The notes below the pieces were generated by a model, which ran no database searches, was not told the DNA's origin, and saw nothing but the letters and a program-made list of their open reading frames with translations. From Gemmiger_A avium (GTDB taxonomy: Bacteria > Bacillota > Clostridia > Oscillospirales > Ruminococcaceae): a DNA stretch of 16,535 nucleotides. Positions within the stretch are counted from its first letter, which is position 1. Each line of letters starts with the position of its first letter. Positions 6,360 through 14,088 of the stretch are shown piece by piece. The position numbers and the translations under genes were made by a program. The stretch is from contig DXFE01000114.1 of NCBI GenBank assembly GCA_019114585.1, positions 1 through 16,535 of the forward strand. Direction: 5' to 3'.

Positions 6360-6872
6360 TCAGGCGGCGGGTTCCTCGCTGGACTTGTCCACGTAAGCCT
6401 GCATGGCCACAGCCAGACCGCTGAGGGTGCTGGTGAGGGCGCCGGCGAACATGGAGAGCATACCCTCCAGACCGGGCAGCTTGGCAATAGCCTCAACCTC
6501 GGCCTTGTCCATCAGCTGGCCGTCGATGTAACCGACCTTGACATTGAACTTGTCCTTGCCGGCATCGGCGTACTTGCACAGGATACGGGCGGGGGCGATG
6601 CGGTCCTCCTTGGAGATGGCGATGGCGGTGGTGCCTTCCAGCACGCTGCTCATGCCCTCCAGCTCGGTGCCGGCCAGAGCCAGACGCAGCATGGTGTTCT
6701 TGACAACAGCATACTCAACGCCAGCCTCGCGCAGCTCCTTACGCATCTTGGTATCGTCGGCCACGGTGATGCCTTTGTAGTCCACGACCACGCCGGCCAC
6801 GGAAGCCGCGAGCTTCTCTTTCAGCTCGGCCACATAGGCCTGCTTCTCGCTCAGGATTTTTGCACTGGGCAT
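6360..6872 (-). CDS. rplJ: Ribosomal protein L10
   Basis: A 170-residue protein that forms the base of the ribosomal stalk and carries the L7/L12 dimers on its C-terminal helix. The N-terminal region starts MPSAKILSEKQAYVAELKEKL and continues with VVVDYKGITV, typical of the family; the length is usual. AGGTGA lies just upstream of the ATG. The gene has its own consensus promoter and an L10 leader (6970-7030), so it can be expressed apart from rplK-rplA and is expected to be controlled by the L10-L12 complex binding to its own leader. Confidence 0.97.
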   Translation of the reverse strand: MPSAKILSEKQAYVAELKEKLAASVAGVVVDYKGITVADDTKMRKELREAGVEYAVVKNTMLRLALAGTELEGMSSVLEGTTAIAISKEDRIAPARILCKYADAGKDKFNVKVGYIDGQLMDKAEVEAIAKLPGLEGMLSMFAGALTSTLSGLAVAMQAYVDKSSEEPAA

Positions 6873-6904
6873 TTGATTTCACCTCGTTTCACACTTACTA
6901 GGCA

Positions 6905-6941
6905 ACATAAAAGCCACCCTCCCGCACTGCGAGAAGGTGGC
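6905..6941 (-). terminator. Attenuator-like hairpin in the rplJ leader
   Basis: On the minus strand an imperfect stem (GCCACC at 6936-6941 reading inward against GGTGGC at 6913-6918, with further inner pairs) is followed by TTTTATGTT, about 40 bases before the L10 start codon. It fits a terminator that lets only part of the transcripts proceed, as known for L10 leaders. Confidence 0.65.
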
Positions 6942-6969
6942 ATAACACACTTGTAAACAAGCCTGATGC

Positions 6970-7030
6970 GCGTTTCTCGGCAGGCAAGGGCAGGGCCCTT
7001 TTATGCGGATTGCACCTGCTGTCTTAAAAA
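6970..7030 (-). ncRNA. L10 leader (ribosomal protein leader RNA)
   Basis: On the minus strand AAGACAGCAGGTGC (complement of 7012-7025) is followed by CCTGCCGAG (complement of 6976-6984). AGCAGG and CCTGC pair. This is the conserved core of the Firmicutes L10 leader, the site bound by L10(L12)4 for feedback control. It lies right after the promoter and before rplJ. Confidence 0.85.
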
Positions 7031-7040
7031 CAGCATGAGT

Positions 7041-7069
7041 ATTATACCGCGCAAAAGGCGGTTTGTCAA
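7041..7069 (-). promoter_or_regulatory. Consensus promoter of rplJ-rplL
   Basis: On the minus strand a perfect TTGACA (7064-7069) and a perfect TATAAT (7041-7046) are separated by 17 bases. It starts directly after the rplA stop codon and drives the L10 leader. Confidence 0.93.
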
Positions 7070-7086
7070 GGGTTTTGCTGAAGAAA

Positions 7087-7782
<696 letters not shown>

Positions 7783-7804
7783 GGCTATCTATCCTCCTAA
7801 TGTG

Positions 7805-7831
7805 GTGGTATCGGGCGTATGGCCCTCCCAC
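7805..7831 (-). promoter_or_regulatory. Candidate L1-binding mRNA element before rplA
   Basis: In the minus-strand RNA GUGG (7831-7828) pairs with CCAC (7808-7805) and GGGC (7825-7822) with GCCC (7816-7813), leaving an asymmetric internal loop GA / GAUA and a CAUAC loop. It ends 5 bases before the GGAGG of rplA. Two helices around an asymmetric GA-containing loop is the form known for L1 sites; the assignment is an inference. Confidence 0.5.
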
Positions 7832-7880
7832 GTTATGGGGGCAGGCGCTGCGGCCCGCCCGCTTACGGGATCGCCGGGAA

Positions 7881-8306
7881 TCAGTCCACTACGGTGACGC
7901 CCATGCTGCGGCAGGTGCCGGCGATCATGCTGATCGCGGTCTCCAGGCTGCCGGCGTTCAGGTCGGGCATCTTGGTCTTGGCGATCTCTTCCAGCTGAGC
8001 GCGGGTGATGGTGGCAACCTTGGTCTTGTTGGGCACACCGGAACCGCTCTCGATGCCGCAGGCCTTCTTGATCAGGACCGGGGCCGGAGGAGTCTTGGTG
8101 ACGAAGCTGAAGGAATGGTCCGCGTAGACGGTGATGACCACGGGGATGATGTAGCCCATATCCTTCTGGGTACGCTCGTTGAACTCCTTGGTGAACGCCA
8201 TGATGTTCACGCCGTGCTGGCCCAGGGCGGGACCTACCGGGGGAGCCGGAGTCGCCTTGCCGGCGGGGATCTGCAGCTTGATATAGCCAATAACTTTCTG
8301 CGCCAT
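7881..8306 (-). CDS. rplK: Ribosomal protein L11
   Basis: A 141-residue protein of the GTPase-associated centre, needed for stringent signalling and factor binding. The N-terminal domain shows PAGKATPAPPVGPALGQHG, the proline-rich stretch to which thiostrepton-type antibiotics bind together with rRNA. The C-terminal RNA-binding domain ends AGTCRSMGVTVVD. Length is exactly usual. GGAGGT precedes the ATG. It is separated from nusG by a terminator-like hairpin (8390-8412) and has in its leader the same 12-base sequence that occurs before rplA. Confidence 0.97.
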   Translation of the reverse strand: MAQKVIGYIKLQIPAGKATPAPPVGPALGQHGVNIMAFTKEFNERTQKDMGYIIPVVITVYADHSFSFVTKTPPAPVLIKKACGIESGSGVPNKTKVATITRAQLEEIAKTKMPDLNAGSLETAISMIAGTCRSMGVTVVD

Positions 8307-8327
8307 AATAATGCACCTCCAAAATTT

Positions 8328-8364
8328 GTGGTAAGTTAGCGGGCCGGGTCACGGCCCTCCCACG
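8328..8364 (-). promoter_or_regulatory. Candidate L1-binding mRNA element before rplK
   Basis: In the minus-strand RNA GUGG (8363-8360) can pair with CCAC (8331-8328) and GGGCCG (8357-8352) with CGGCCC (8346-8341), leaving GA on one side and nine bases on the other. The 12 bases at 8353-8364 are identical to those at 7821-7832 before rplA. It ends 7 bases before GGAGG of rplK. Confidence 0.5.
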
Positions 8365-8389
8365 GGCACGGCTCACCGCCGCGCCCTAT

Positions 8390-8412
8390 AAAAACCGCGC
8401 CTGGCGGTTTTT
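8390..8412 (-). terminator. Hairpin between nusG and rplK
   Basis: AAAAACCGC (8390-8398) and GCGGTTTTT (8404-8412) form a perfect stem with T-rich ends on both strands. On the minus strand TTTTTATAGG runs through and past the stem. It probably reduces transcription from nusG into rplK. I see no clear new promoter for rplK. Confidence 0.65.
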
Positions 8413-8440
8413 ACCGTTGCGTTTTGTGGCCGGTTAGCGG

Positions 8441-8962
8441 TCACACGGGTTTGGCCTGGCTCAGTTCCAGCTCTGCCGAGGTATCGCGGCCGAACATGGA
8501 AACCTTTACCTTGACCAGACGTTTTTCCAGGTCGATGGATTCCACCACGCCCACAAAGCCTTCCAGAGGCCCGGCGGTGATCTCCACATTGTCGCCCTGC
8601 TCATAGTCCACGCTGATTTCGCTGGCGCTCTCCACGCCCAGCCGGTCCACTTCCTCCTGAGTCAGGGGGATGGGCTTGGTGGACGTGCCCACGAAGCCGG
8701 TGACCCCGCGGGTGTTGCGCACGATGTACCAGCTCTCATCGGTCATGACCATCTTGACCAGGACATAACCGGGGAAGAGCTTGTGCTCCACCATACGCTC
8801 TTTGCCGTCCTTGATCTCGGGCACGACCTCCACGGGGATACGCACCTCGCTGATCAAATCCTGCAGGCGGCGGTTCTCCACCATGGTGGAAAGGTCCTGC
8901 GCCACCTTGTTTTCGTAACCGGAATAGGTATGCACTACATACCACATCGCCTGTTCTGCCAT
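8441..8962 (-). CDS. nusG: Transcription antitermination/pausing factor NusG
   Basis: A 173-residue elongation factor that binds the RNA polymerase clamp and couples it to Rho, NusE/S10 and ribosomes. The N-terminal NGN domain (about 1-110) begins MWYVVHTYSGYENKVA and contains LFPGYVLVKMVMTDESWYIVRNTRGVTGFVG-type family blocks. A KOW domain (about 122-155) carries GDNVEITAGPLEGFVGVVE. Length is typical of Firmicutes. GGAGGTGA precedes the ATG. It follows secE by 40 bases in the usual rpmG-secE-nusG order. Confidence 0.97.
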   Translation of the reverse strand: MAEQAMWYVVHTYSGYENKVAQDLSTMVENRRLQDLISEVRIPVEVVPEIKDGKERMVEHKLFPGYVLVKMVMTDESWYIVRNTRGVTGFVGTSTKPIPLTQEEVDRLGVESASEISVDYEQGDNVEITAGPLEGFVGVVESIDLEKRLVKVKVSMFGRDTSAELELSQAKPV

Positions 8963-9002
8963 GACGTCACCTCCGCAATCGCAAGTCAGATGGGCGAACG
9001 GC

Positions 9003-9236
9003 TCACATCAGCACGCCCAGCACGCCGCGGAACAGCATGTCCAGCAGCAGTACGCAGACGGTGCACACCGCCACCACCACGATTACGACGACGGTGTTGT
9101 TGATGACCTGCTTGCGGCTGGGCCACACAACCTTCTTCATCTCGCTGGCAGTGTCGCGGAAGAACTTGGCGATGCCTTTGAAAAAGCCTTTAACCCGGGC
9201 AAAAAAGCCGGGCTTTTTGCCAGTGCTCTGTGCCAT
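9003..9236 (-). CDS. secE: Preprotein translocase subunit SecE
   Basis: A 77-residue, single-span membrane protein that clamps the two halves of SecY in the protein-export channel. A basic N-terminal region is followed by an amphipathic helix with the family motif ASEMKKVVWPSRKQVINNT and one hydrophobic helix (VVVIVVVAVCTVCVLLLDMLF). The start at 9236 (MAQSTG) is chosen over a longer frame reading into rpmG, because GGAG lies just upstream. It lies 17 bases after rpmG and before nusG, the conserved arrangement. Confidence 0.95.
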   Translation of the reverse strand: MAQSTGKKPGFFARVKGFFKGIAKFFRDTASEMKKVVWPSRKQVINNTVVVIVVVAVCTVCVLLLDMLFRGVLGVLM

Positions 9237-9253
9237 AATTCGCTCCGCCTTTC

Positions 9254-9403
9254 TTACTTGGTCTCGCGATGGACAGTATGCTTTTTGCAGAAGCGGCAAT
9301 ACTTTTTCATCTCGAGCCGGTCAGGGCTGTTCTTCTTGTTCTTCATGGTGTTGTAGTTGCGCTGCTTGCACTCCGTGCAGGCCAGGGTGATCTTCACTCG
9401 CAT
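9254..9403 (-). CDS. rpmG: Ribosomal protein L33
   Basis: A 49-residue protein of the large ribosomal subunit. The translation begins MRVKITLACTECKQRNYNT and ends HTVHRETK. The two cysteine pairs C9-x2-C12 and C36-x2-C39 are intact, so this is the zinc-ribbon form, as opposed to the cysteine-free paralogue made in zinc shortage in some Firmicutes. GGAGGT lies about 10 bases before the ATG. It is the first gene of the rpmG-secE-nusG run and about 110 bases from a good promoter. No tRNA gene is seen next to it, although a tRNA-Trp often occurs here in related bacteria. Confidence 0.95.
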   Translation of the reverse strand: MRVKITLACTECKQRNYNTMKNKKNSPDRLEMKKYCRFCKKHTVHRETK

Positions 9404-9510
9404 TTGTCTTCGGCACCTCCATTATAACGGTTTATTAAGCCTCCCTCAGACATGCGGGCTGTACCTAAAAATGGGCACAAAAAAAATAAACCCGCAAAAG
9501 AGGTGCTACC

Positions 9511-9539
9511 ATAATACCACAAGTACCGGGCCGCGTCAA
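9511..9539 (-). promoter_or_regulatory. Promoter of rpmG-secE-nusG
   Basis: On the minus strand TTGACG (9534-9539) and TATTAT (9511-9516) are separated by 17 bases. The leader to rpmG (9404-9505) holds a T-rich stretch and a GCGGG/CCCGC pair; I see no known leader RNA in it. Confidence 0.8.
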
Positions 9540-9616
9540 GGGGCGCGGGGGCAGAAATTCCCGGTTTTTCGCCCGGGGCAAAATTGCCCGCAAAGGTAGA
9601 AATGCCGGTATTTTTG

Positions 9617-9625
9617 TGCTATGAT
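9617..9625 (+). promoter_or_regulatory. Extended -10 promoter of the ddl operon
   Basis: TGC-TATGAT is a TGn extended -10 box with no clear -35 box. The leader that follows holds a 10-bp GC-rich hairpin (9649-9672, GGCC loop) before the ribosome binding site of ddl. Together with the divergent rpmG promoter this explains the 9404-9717 gap, where no gene is seen. Confidence 0.55.
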
Positions 9626-9717
9626 ATGGATACCTATGTATAAAGTTCCCCCGCGCCCGGCCGGGTGCGGGGATCACGCGGCGGTATGCCGCTTAAGAGA
9701 AGGCAGGTTTTGCAGCT

Positions 9718-10797
9718 ATGAACAAACAGCGTGTCGCCGTCCTGTTCGGCGGCGTTTCCAGCGAGCACGAGGTCAGCTGGAAGAGCGCCGCCACCATTCT
9801 GGGCGGCCTGGACGAGGAAAAATACGAGATCTATCCCATCGGCATCACCCGCGGGGGCGACTGGTTCTATTGCCCGCTGCCCTACGACCAGATCGCGGAC
9901 GGCCGCTGGCGCCAGAGCCCCGACAAGATTCCCTGCACCCTGAGCCCCAGCCGGGCGGACGGCGGTTTCCTGCTGTTTGAGCAGGGCGGCGTGAAGCCCC
10001 TGCCGGTGGACGTGGTGTTCCCGGCGCTGCACGGCAAGAACGGCGAGGACGGCACCGTCCAGGGCCTGCTGGAGCTGGCCGGGCTGCCCTACGTGGGCTG
10101 CGGCGTGCTGTCCAGCGCGGTCTGCATGGACAAGGCGGTGGCCAACACCCTGCTGGACGCGGCGGGGGTGCCCCGGTGCGAATGGCTCTGGGCCGGCCGG
10201 GTGGAATGCGCCGACTTTGAAGCCCTGCGCGCCCGGGTGGAGGGCCGCCTGCCCTACCCCATCTTTGTAAAGCCGGCCAATGCGGGCAGCAGCGTGGGCA
10301 TCAGCAAGGCCGCCGACGCCGCCCAGCTGAAAGCCGCCGTGGCCACCGCCCTGGCCGAGGACGACAAGGTGGTGTTCGAGCGGTTCGTGGACGGGCAGGA
10401 GGTGGAATGCGCCGTGATCGGCAACGATACGGTCTGCGCCACCACCCCCGGCGAGATCCTGGCCAGCGCCGAGTTCTACACCTACGACGACAAGTATGTC
10501 AGCGGTACCAGCCGCACCGCCATCCCGGCCCACCTGAGCGAGGCCAAACAGCAGGAGGTGCGCGGCTGGGCGGAAAAAGCCTACCGGGTGCTGGGCTGCA
10601 CCGGTCTGGCCCGGGCGGACTTCTTTGTGGAGCGGTCCACCGGCGAGGTGCTCTGCAACGAGCTGAACACCCTGCCCGGCTTCACCGCCATCAGCATGTA
10701 TCCCAAACTCATGGAGGAGGCGGGCACTCCGCTGCCCCGTCTGCTGGACCGGCTGATCGCCCTGGCGGTGCAGCGGGGGGAGGGCCGCCATGGATAA
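9718..10797 (+). CDS. ddl: D-alanine--D-alanine ligase
   Basis: A 359-residue ATP-grasp enzyme that joins two D-Ala in the cytoplasm for the peptidoglycan precursor. Family blocks appear in order: FGGVSSEHEVS (10-20), PALHGKNGEDGTVQG, the ATP-grasp lysine K185 in FVKPANAGSSVGISK, DGQEVECAVIG, and the metal- and substrate-binding NELNTLPGFT (about 314-323) followed by MYPKLMEEAG. The length is usual for the Firmicutes type. AAGGCAGG lies about 10 bases before the ATG. Whether it uses D-Ala only, or D-lactate as in vancomycin resistance ligases, was not judged from residues; nothing nearby suggests resistance. It overlaps murI by 8 bases, so the two are translated together. Confidence 0.96.
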   Translation: MNKQRVAVLFGGVSSEHEVSWKSAATILGGLDEEKYEIYPIGITRGGDWFYCPLPYDQIADGRWRQSPDKIPCTLSPSRADGGFLLFEQGGVKPLPVDVVFPALHGKNGEDGTVQGLLELAGLPYVGCGVLSSAVCMDKAVANTLLDAAGVPRCEWLWAGRVECADFEALRARVEGRLPYPIFVKPANAGSSVGISKAADAAQLKAAVATALAEDDKVVFERFVDGQEVECAVIGNDTVCATTPGEILASAEFYTYDDKYVSGTSRTAIPAHLSEAKQQEVRGWAEKAYRVLGCTGLARADFFVERSTGEVLCNELNTLPGFTAISMYPKLMEEAGTPLPRLLDRLIALAVQRGEGRHG

Positions 10798-11599
10798 GCG
10801 GCCCATCGGGGTATTTGACTCCGGGCTGGGCGGCCTGACCGCCGTGCGGGAGCTGCGCCGCATCCTGCCCGGGGAGGACATTGTGTATTTCGGGGACACC
10901 GGCCGGGTTCCCTACGGCACCCGCGGGCGGGACACCATTCTGCAGTATGCCCGCCAGGATGTGCGGTTTCTGCTGGCCCAGGATGTGAAGTTCATCATGG
11001 CCGCCTGCGGCACCGTGAGCAGCGTCTACCCCACCGAGGAGGCCGCCAAGCTGCCGGTGCCCTATACCGGGGTGGTGGGGGCCACCGCCCGGGCGGCGGC
11101 AGCGGCCACCCGCAGCGGCCGGATCGGGGTGATCGGCACCGCGGCCACCGTGCGCAGCGGCAGCTTCGCGGCGGTGCTGGCCCAGCTGGACAGCCGCCTG
11201 GAGGTGCGGGCCAAGGCCTGCCCCATGTTTGTGCCGCTGGTGGAGAACGGCTACGTGACCCCCGGCGACCCGGTTACGCTGGCCATCGCCCACCAGTATC
11301 TGGACGAATTGCGGGACGCGGGGGTGGATACCCTGATCCTGGGCTGCACCCACTATCCCCTGCTGACCGGTACCATCCGGATGGTGATGGGCCCGGACGT
11401 GGCCCTGATCGACCCGGGCCGGGAGACCGCCGACGCGGTAAAGGACGCGCTGGAACAGCTGGAGCTGCTGAACGGCACAGGCGGCACCGCCCGCTATTTT
11501 GTGAGCGACGCGGTGGAGCAGTTCCGCCAGGTGGCGGACCTGTTTTTGGGGGAATACGCCGGCGGGCCGGTAGAACAGATCCCCATCGAGACCTATTGA
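10790..11599 (+). CDS. murI: Glutamate racemase
   Basis: A 269-residue cofactor-independent racemase that makes D-glutamate for peptidoglycan. It shows D10-S11 in VFDSGLGGLT, the first catalytic cysteine C73 in AACGTVSS, E152 in the VPLVENG block, and the second catalytic cysteine C186 with H188 in LGCTHYPLL. The first cysteine motif usually reads CNTAS/CNTAT; here the Asn is Gly. Both acid-base cysteines are present, so the enzyme is likely active. The start ATG overlaps the end of ddl (ATGGATAA). Together the two genes supply both D-amino acid parts of the stem peptide. Confidence 0.95.
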   Translation: MDKRPIGVFDSGLGGLTAVRELRRILPGEDIVYFGDTGRVPYGTRGRDTILQYARQDVRFLLAQDVKFIMAACGTVSSVYPTEEAAKLPVPYTGVVGATARAAAAATRSGRIGVIGTAATVRSGSFAAVLAQLDSRLEVRAKACPMFVPLVENGYVTPGDPVTLAIAHQYLDELRDAGVDTLILGCTHYPLLTGTIRMVMGPDVALIDPGRETADAVKDALEQLELLNGTGGTARYFVSDAVEQFRQVADLFLGEYAGGPVEQIPIETY

Positions 11600-11634
11600 C
11601 CCACGCACAGGAGAGACAAAAGAAAGGAACGAGC

Positions 11635-12072
11635 ATGCGCGAGGAGTATCTGATCCGGATCCACGGGGTGATGGAACAGGACGACGACCGGGACAGCGTG
11701 GAGCTGATGACCCGGGGCAGCTTTGTCTGCCGGGAGGGCAGCTTCTATATTACCTATAAAGAAACGGAAGCCACCGGCTACGAAGGCTGCACCACCGTGG
11801 TACGGGTAAACCGGGACCAGCGGCGTGTGAGCATGATGCGGTACGGCAAGACCTCCAGCCAGCTGGTGATTGAAAAGGGCGTGCGGCATATCTGCCACTA
11901 TGAAACCGCCTATGGCGCCATGAGCCTGGGGGTGGCCGCCGATGAAATCGAAAGCCACCTGACCGAGGACGGCGGCGAGGTACGGTTCAGCTACACCCTG
12001 GACACCGAACTGAACGGCCTGGTGAGCCGGAACCTGGTGCACATCACGGTGCAGCCGGTCCCGCCCCAGTGA
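11635..12072 (+). CDS. DUF1934 (YwiB-like) beta-barrel protein
   Basis: A 145-residue cytoplasmic protein of the DUF1934 family, a small calycin-like beta barrel of unknown function. The family marks are IRIHGVMEQDDDRDSVELMTRGSF near the start, YITYKETEATGYEG in the middle and YTLDTELNGLVSRNLVHITV at the end. The start at 11635 is chosen over an in-frame ATG at 11596, which would overlap murI's stop and lacks a binding site; AAAGGA precedes 11635. It lies between murI and argS; in Bacillus the related ywiB also precedes argS, so the link to argS is old, but its reason is unknown. Confidence 0.88.
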   Translation: MREEYLIRIHGVMEQDDDRDSVELMTRGSFVCREGSFYITYKETEATGYEGCTTVVRVNRDQRRVSMMRYGKTSSQLVIEKGVRHICHYETAYGAMSLGVAADEIESHLTEDGGEVRFSYTLDTELNGLVSRNLVHITVQPVPPQ

Positions 12073-12112
12073 ACAGGAATATACCAAATCATATAAAGAG
12101 AGGAAATGAAAC

Positions 12113-13900
12113 GTGGAGAAGCAGTACGATGAACTGATTGCCGAGATGAAAGAGACCTACAAGAACTACAACCCCCGCCAGGCCAGCCTGGACGAGGCCC
12201 GGGCCCTGCTGACCCAGGCCGCCCAGGCCGCCATGGCGGCAGGCGACCTGCCCCAGGTGGAACTGCCGGACTTCATCGTGGAGATTCCCGCCGACCCGAA
12301 AAACGGCGACGTGGCCTGCAACCTGGCCATGGCCGGCGCCCGGGTGTTCAAAAAGGCCCCCCGCCAAATTGCGGAGACCATCCTGGCCCATCTGCCCGAC
12401 CTGACGGACAGCCCCGTGGACCGGGTGGAGATCGCCGGCCCCGGCTTTTTGAACGTGTACCTGAGCACCGGGCCCTACACCGGCACCGTCTACGCCGCTA
12501 CCCTGAACGAAGAGTACGGCCGCACCGACTGGGGCAAGGGTCAGAAGGTGAACGTGGAGTTTGTTTCCGCCAACCCCACCGGCCCCATGCACCTGGGCAA
12601 TGCCCGGGGCGGCGCGCTGGGCGACTGCCTGGCCGCGGTGCTGGACTGGGCCGGCTGCGATGTGACCCGTGAGTTCTACGTGAACGACGCGGGCAACCAG
12701 ATCCAGAAGTTCGGCAAGAGCCTGAGCGTGCGCTACCAGCAGATCTTTGTGGGCGAGGAGGCCGCGCCCCTGCCGGAGGACTGCTACCAGGGCGAGGACA
12801 TCAAGGTTCTGGCCCGGGCCTTTGCGGATCAGGAAGGCGCCAAGTGGATGACCGCCGACGAGGAGGCCCGCAAGCAGGCCCTGATCGACTTTGCCCTGCC
12901 CAAGAACATCGCCGGGCTGGAGCGGGATCTGGCCAAGTACCGCATCGCCTACGACGTGTGGTTCCGGGAAAGCACCCTGCACGACAGCGGCGCGGTGCAG
13001 GCGGTGGTGGACAAACTGCTGGCCAGCGGCGCCTGCTACAAGGCGGAGGACGGCGCCATCATGTACCGCAGCGCCCAGTTCAGTGAGAAGTACGGCGCGG
13101 CCAACAAGCGCAAGGATGAGGACGAGGCCAAGGACGAGGTGCTGGTGCGTGCCAACGGCATCCCCACCTACTTTGCCGCCGACATCGCCTACCATTACAA
13201 CAAGCTGGCGGTGCGTGGCTTTGACAAGGCCATCGACGTGTGGGGCGCGGATCACCACGGCCACGTGGCCCGGATGAAGGGCGCCATGGACGCGGTGGGC
13301 CTGGACGGCACCAAGCTGGACGTGGTGCTGATGCAGCTGGTCAAGCTGGTGCGGGACGGCCAGCCCGTTCGGATGAGCAAGCGCACCGGCAAGGCCATCA
13401 CCCTGACCGACCTGCTGGACGAGGTGCCCATCGACAGCGCCCGGTTCTTCTTCAATATGCGGGAGGCGGGCAGCCAGGTGGAATTCGACCTGGACCTGGC
13501 CGTCAAGGAGGACAGCGACAACCCGGTGTACTATGTGCAGTACGCCCACGCCCGTATCTGCTCCATCCTGAAGAAGCTGGCCGCCGCCGGCATCGAGTAC
13601 GAGGGCATCCACGCCTGGGCGGGCTACACCTGGCCGGAAGAAGCCGAGCGGGATCTGATCCGCGCGGTGGGCGCCTTCCCCGCCGAGATCGTGGGCGCGG
13701 CCAAGAACTACGACCCGGCCCGCATCACCCGGTATGTGATCGACCTGGCCGGCAGCTTCCACAAGTTCTACAACAGCTGCCGCATCCTGGACGCCGAGCC
13801 CGCCACCCGGCAGGCCCGCATCGCCCTGTGCCTGGCGGTGAAGCGGGTGATCTTCAACGTGCTGACCATGTTCAAGATCACCGTGCCCGAGCAGATGTAA
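12113..13900 (+). CDS. argS: Arginyl-tRNA synthetase
   Basis: A 595-residue class I synthetase that charges tRNA-Arg. An N-terminal ArgRS-specific domain (about 1-115) is followed by the HIGH motif as HLGN (160-163, in NPTGPMHLGNARGGALGD) and the KMSKS region as RMSKRTGK (about 420-427); this clostridial type keeps a recognisable KMSK loop. The C-terminal DALR anticodon-binding domain covers about 470-595 (YVQYAHARICSI; SFHKFYNSCRIL). Translation starts at GTG: AGAGGAAA lies shortly upstream, and the nearby ATG at 12106 is out of frame. It is the last gene of the ddl-murI-DUF1934 run and ends at two hairpins. Confidence 0.96.
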   Translation: MEKQYDELIAEMKETYKNYNPRQASLDEARALLTQAAQAAMAAGDLPQVELPDFIVEIPADPKNGDVACNLAMAGARVFKKAPRQIAETILAHLPDLTDSPVDRVEIAGPGFLNVYLSTGPYTGTVYAATLNEEYGRTDWGKGQKVNVEFVSANPTGPMHLGNARGGALGDCLAAVLDWAGCDVTREFYVNDAGNQIQKFGKSLSVRYQQIFVGEEAAPLPEDCYQGEDIKVLARAFADQEGAKWMTADEEARKQALIDFALPKNIAGLERDLAKYRIAYDVWFRESTLHDSGAVQAVVDKLLASGACYKAEDGAIMYRSAQFSEKYGAANKRKDEDEAKDEVLVRANGIPTYFAADIAYHYNKLAVRGFDKAIDVWGADHHGHVARMKGAMDAVGLDGTKLDVVLMQLVKLVRDGQPVRMSKRTGKAITLTDLLDEVPIDSARFFFNMREAGSQVEFDLDLAVKEDSDNPVYYVQYAHARICSILKKLAAAGIEYEGIHAWAGYTWPEEAERDLIRAVGAFPAEIVGAAKNYDPARITRYVIDLAGSFHKFYNSCRILDAEPATRQARIALCLAVKRVIFNVLTMFKITVPEQM

Positions 13901-13910
13901 CAACACAAAA

Positions 13911-13934
13911 CCCGCGCCGGAAACTCGGCGCGGG
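13911..13934 (+). terminator. First hairpin after argS
   Basis: CCCGCGCCG (13911-13919) and CGGCGCGGG (13926-13934) form a perfect 9-bp stem with a GAAACT loop. No T run follows directly, so it may protect the mRNA 3' end rather than terminate. Confidence 0.5.
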
Positions 13935-13939
13935 CATAC

Positions 13940-13975
13940 AAAAAGGTGGATCGCATATGGCGACCCACCTTTTTT
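13940..13975 (+). terminator. Terminator of the ddl-argS operon
   Basis: AAAAAGGTGG (13940-13949) pairs with CCACCTTTTT (13965-13974), with an inner TCGC/GCGA; T runs to 13975. It isolates argS from the following noncoding region. Confidence 0.85.
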
Positions 13976-14053
13976 ATTGTACCGCAAAAGTCATACCTAT
14001 TTCAAGACAACATTTGTACAAACTTTGAGCGTTTTTTCCATGTAGTTTGTCAA

Positions 14054-14082
14054 TGGATTTTCCCCTCTGCACCGCATATAAT
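14054..14082 (+). promoter_or_regulatory. Promoter of the large noncoding RNA
   Basis: A perfect TATAAT lies at 14077-14082. The hexamer 17 bases upstream is TGGATT (14054-14059), a weak -35. TTGTCA at 14047-14052 looks better but is 24 bases away. Transcription would begin near 14088-14090. Confidence 0.6.
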
Positions 14083-14088
14083 ATAGAC

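Noticed and set aside
14047..14052. TTGTCA as -35 box of the large RNA promoter
   Set aside because: It is 24 bases from TATAAT, too far for sigma-A promoters.
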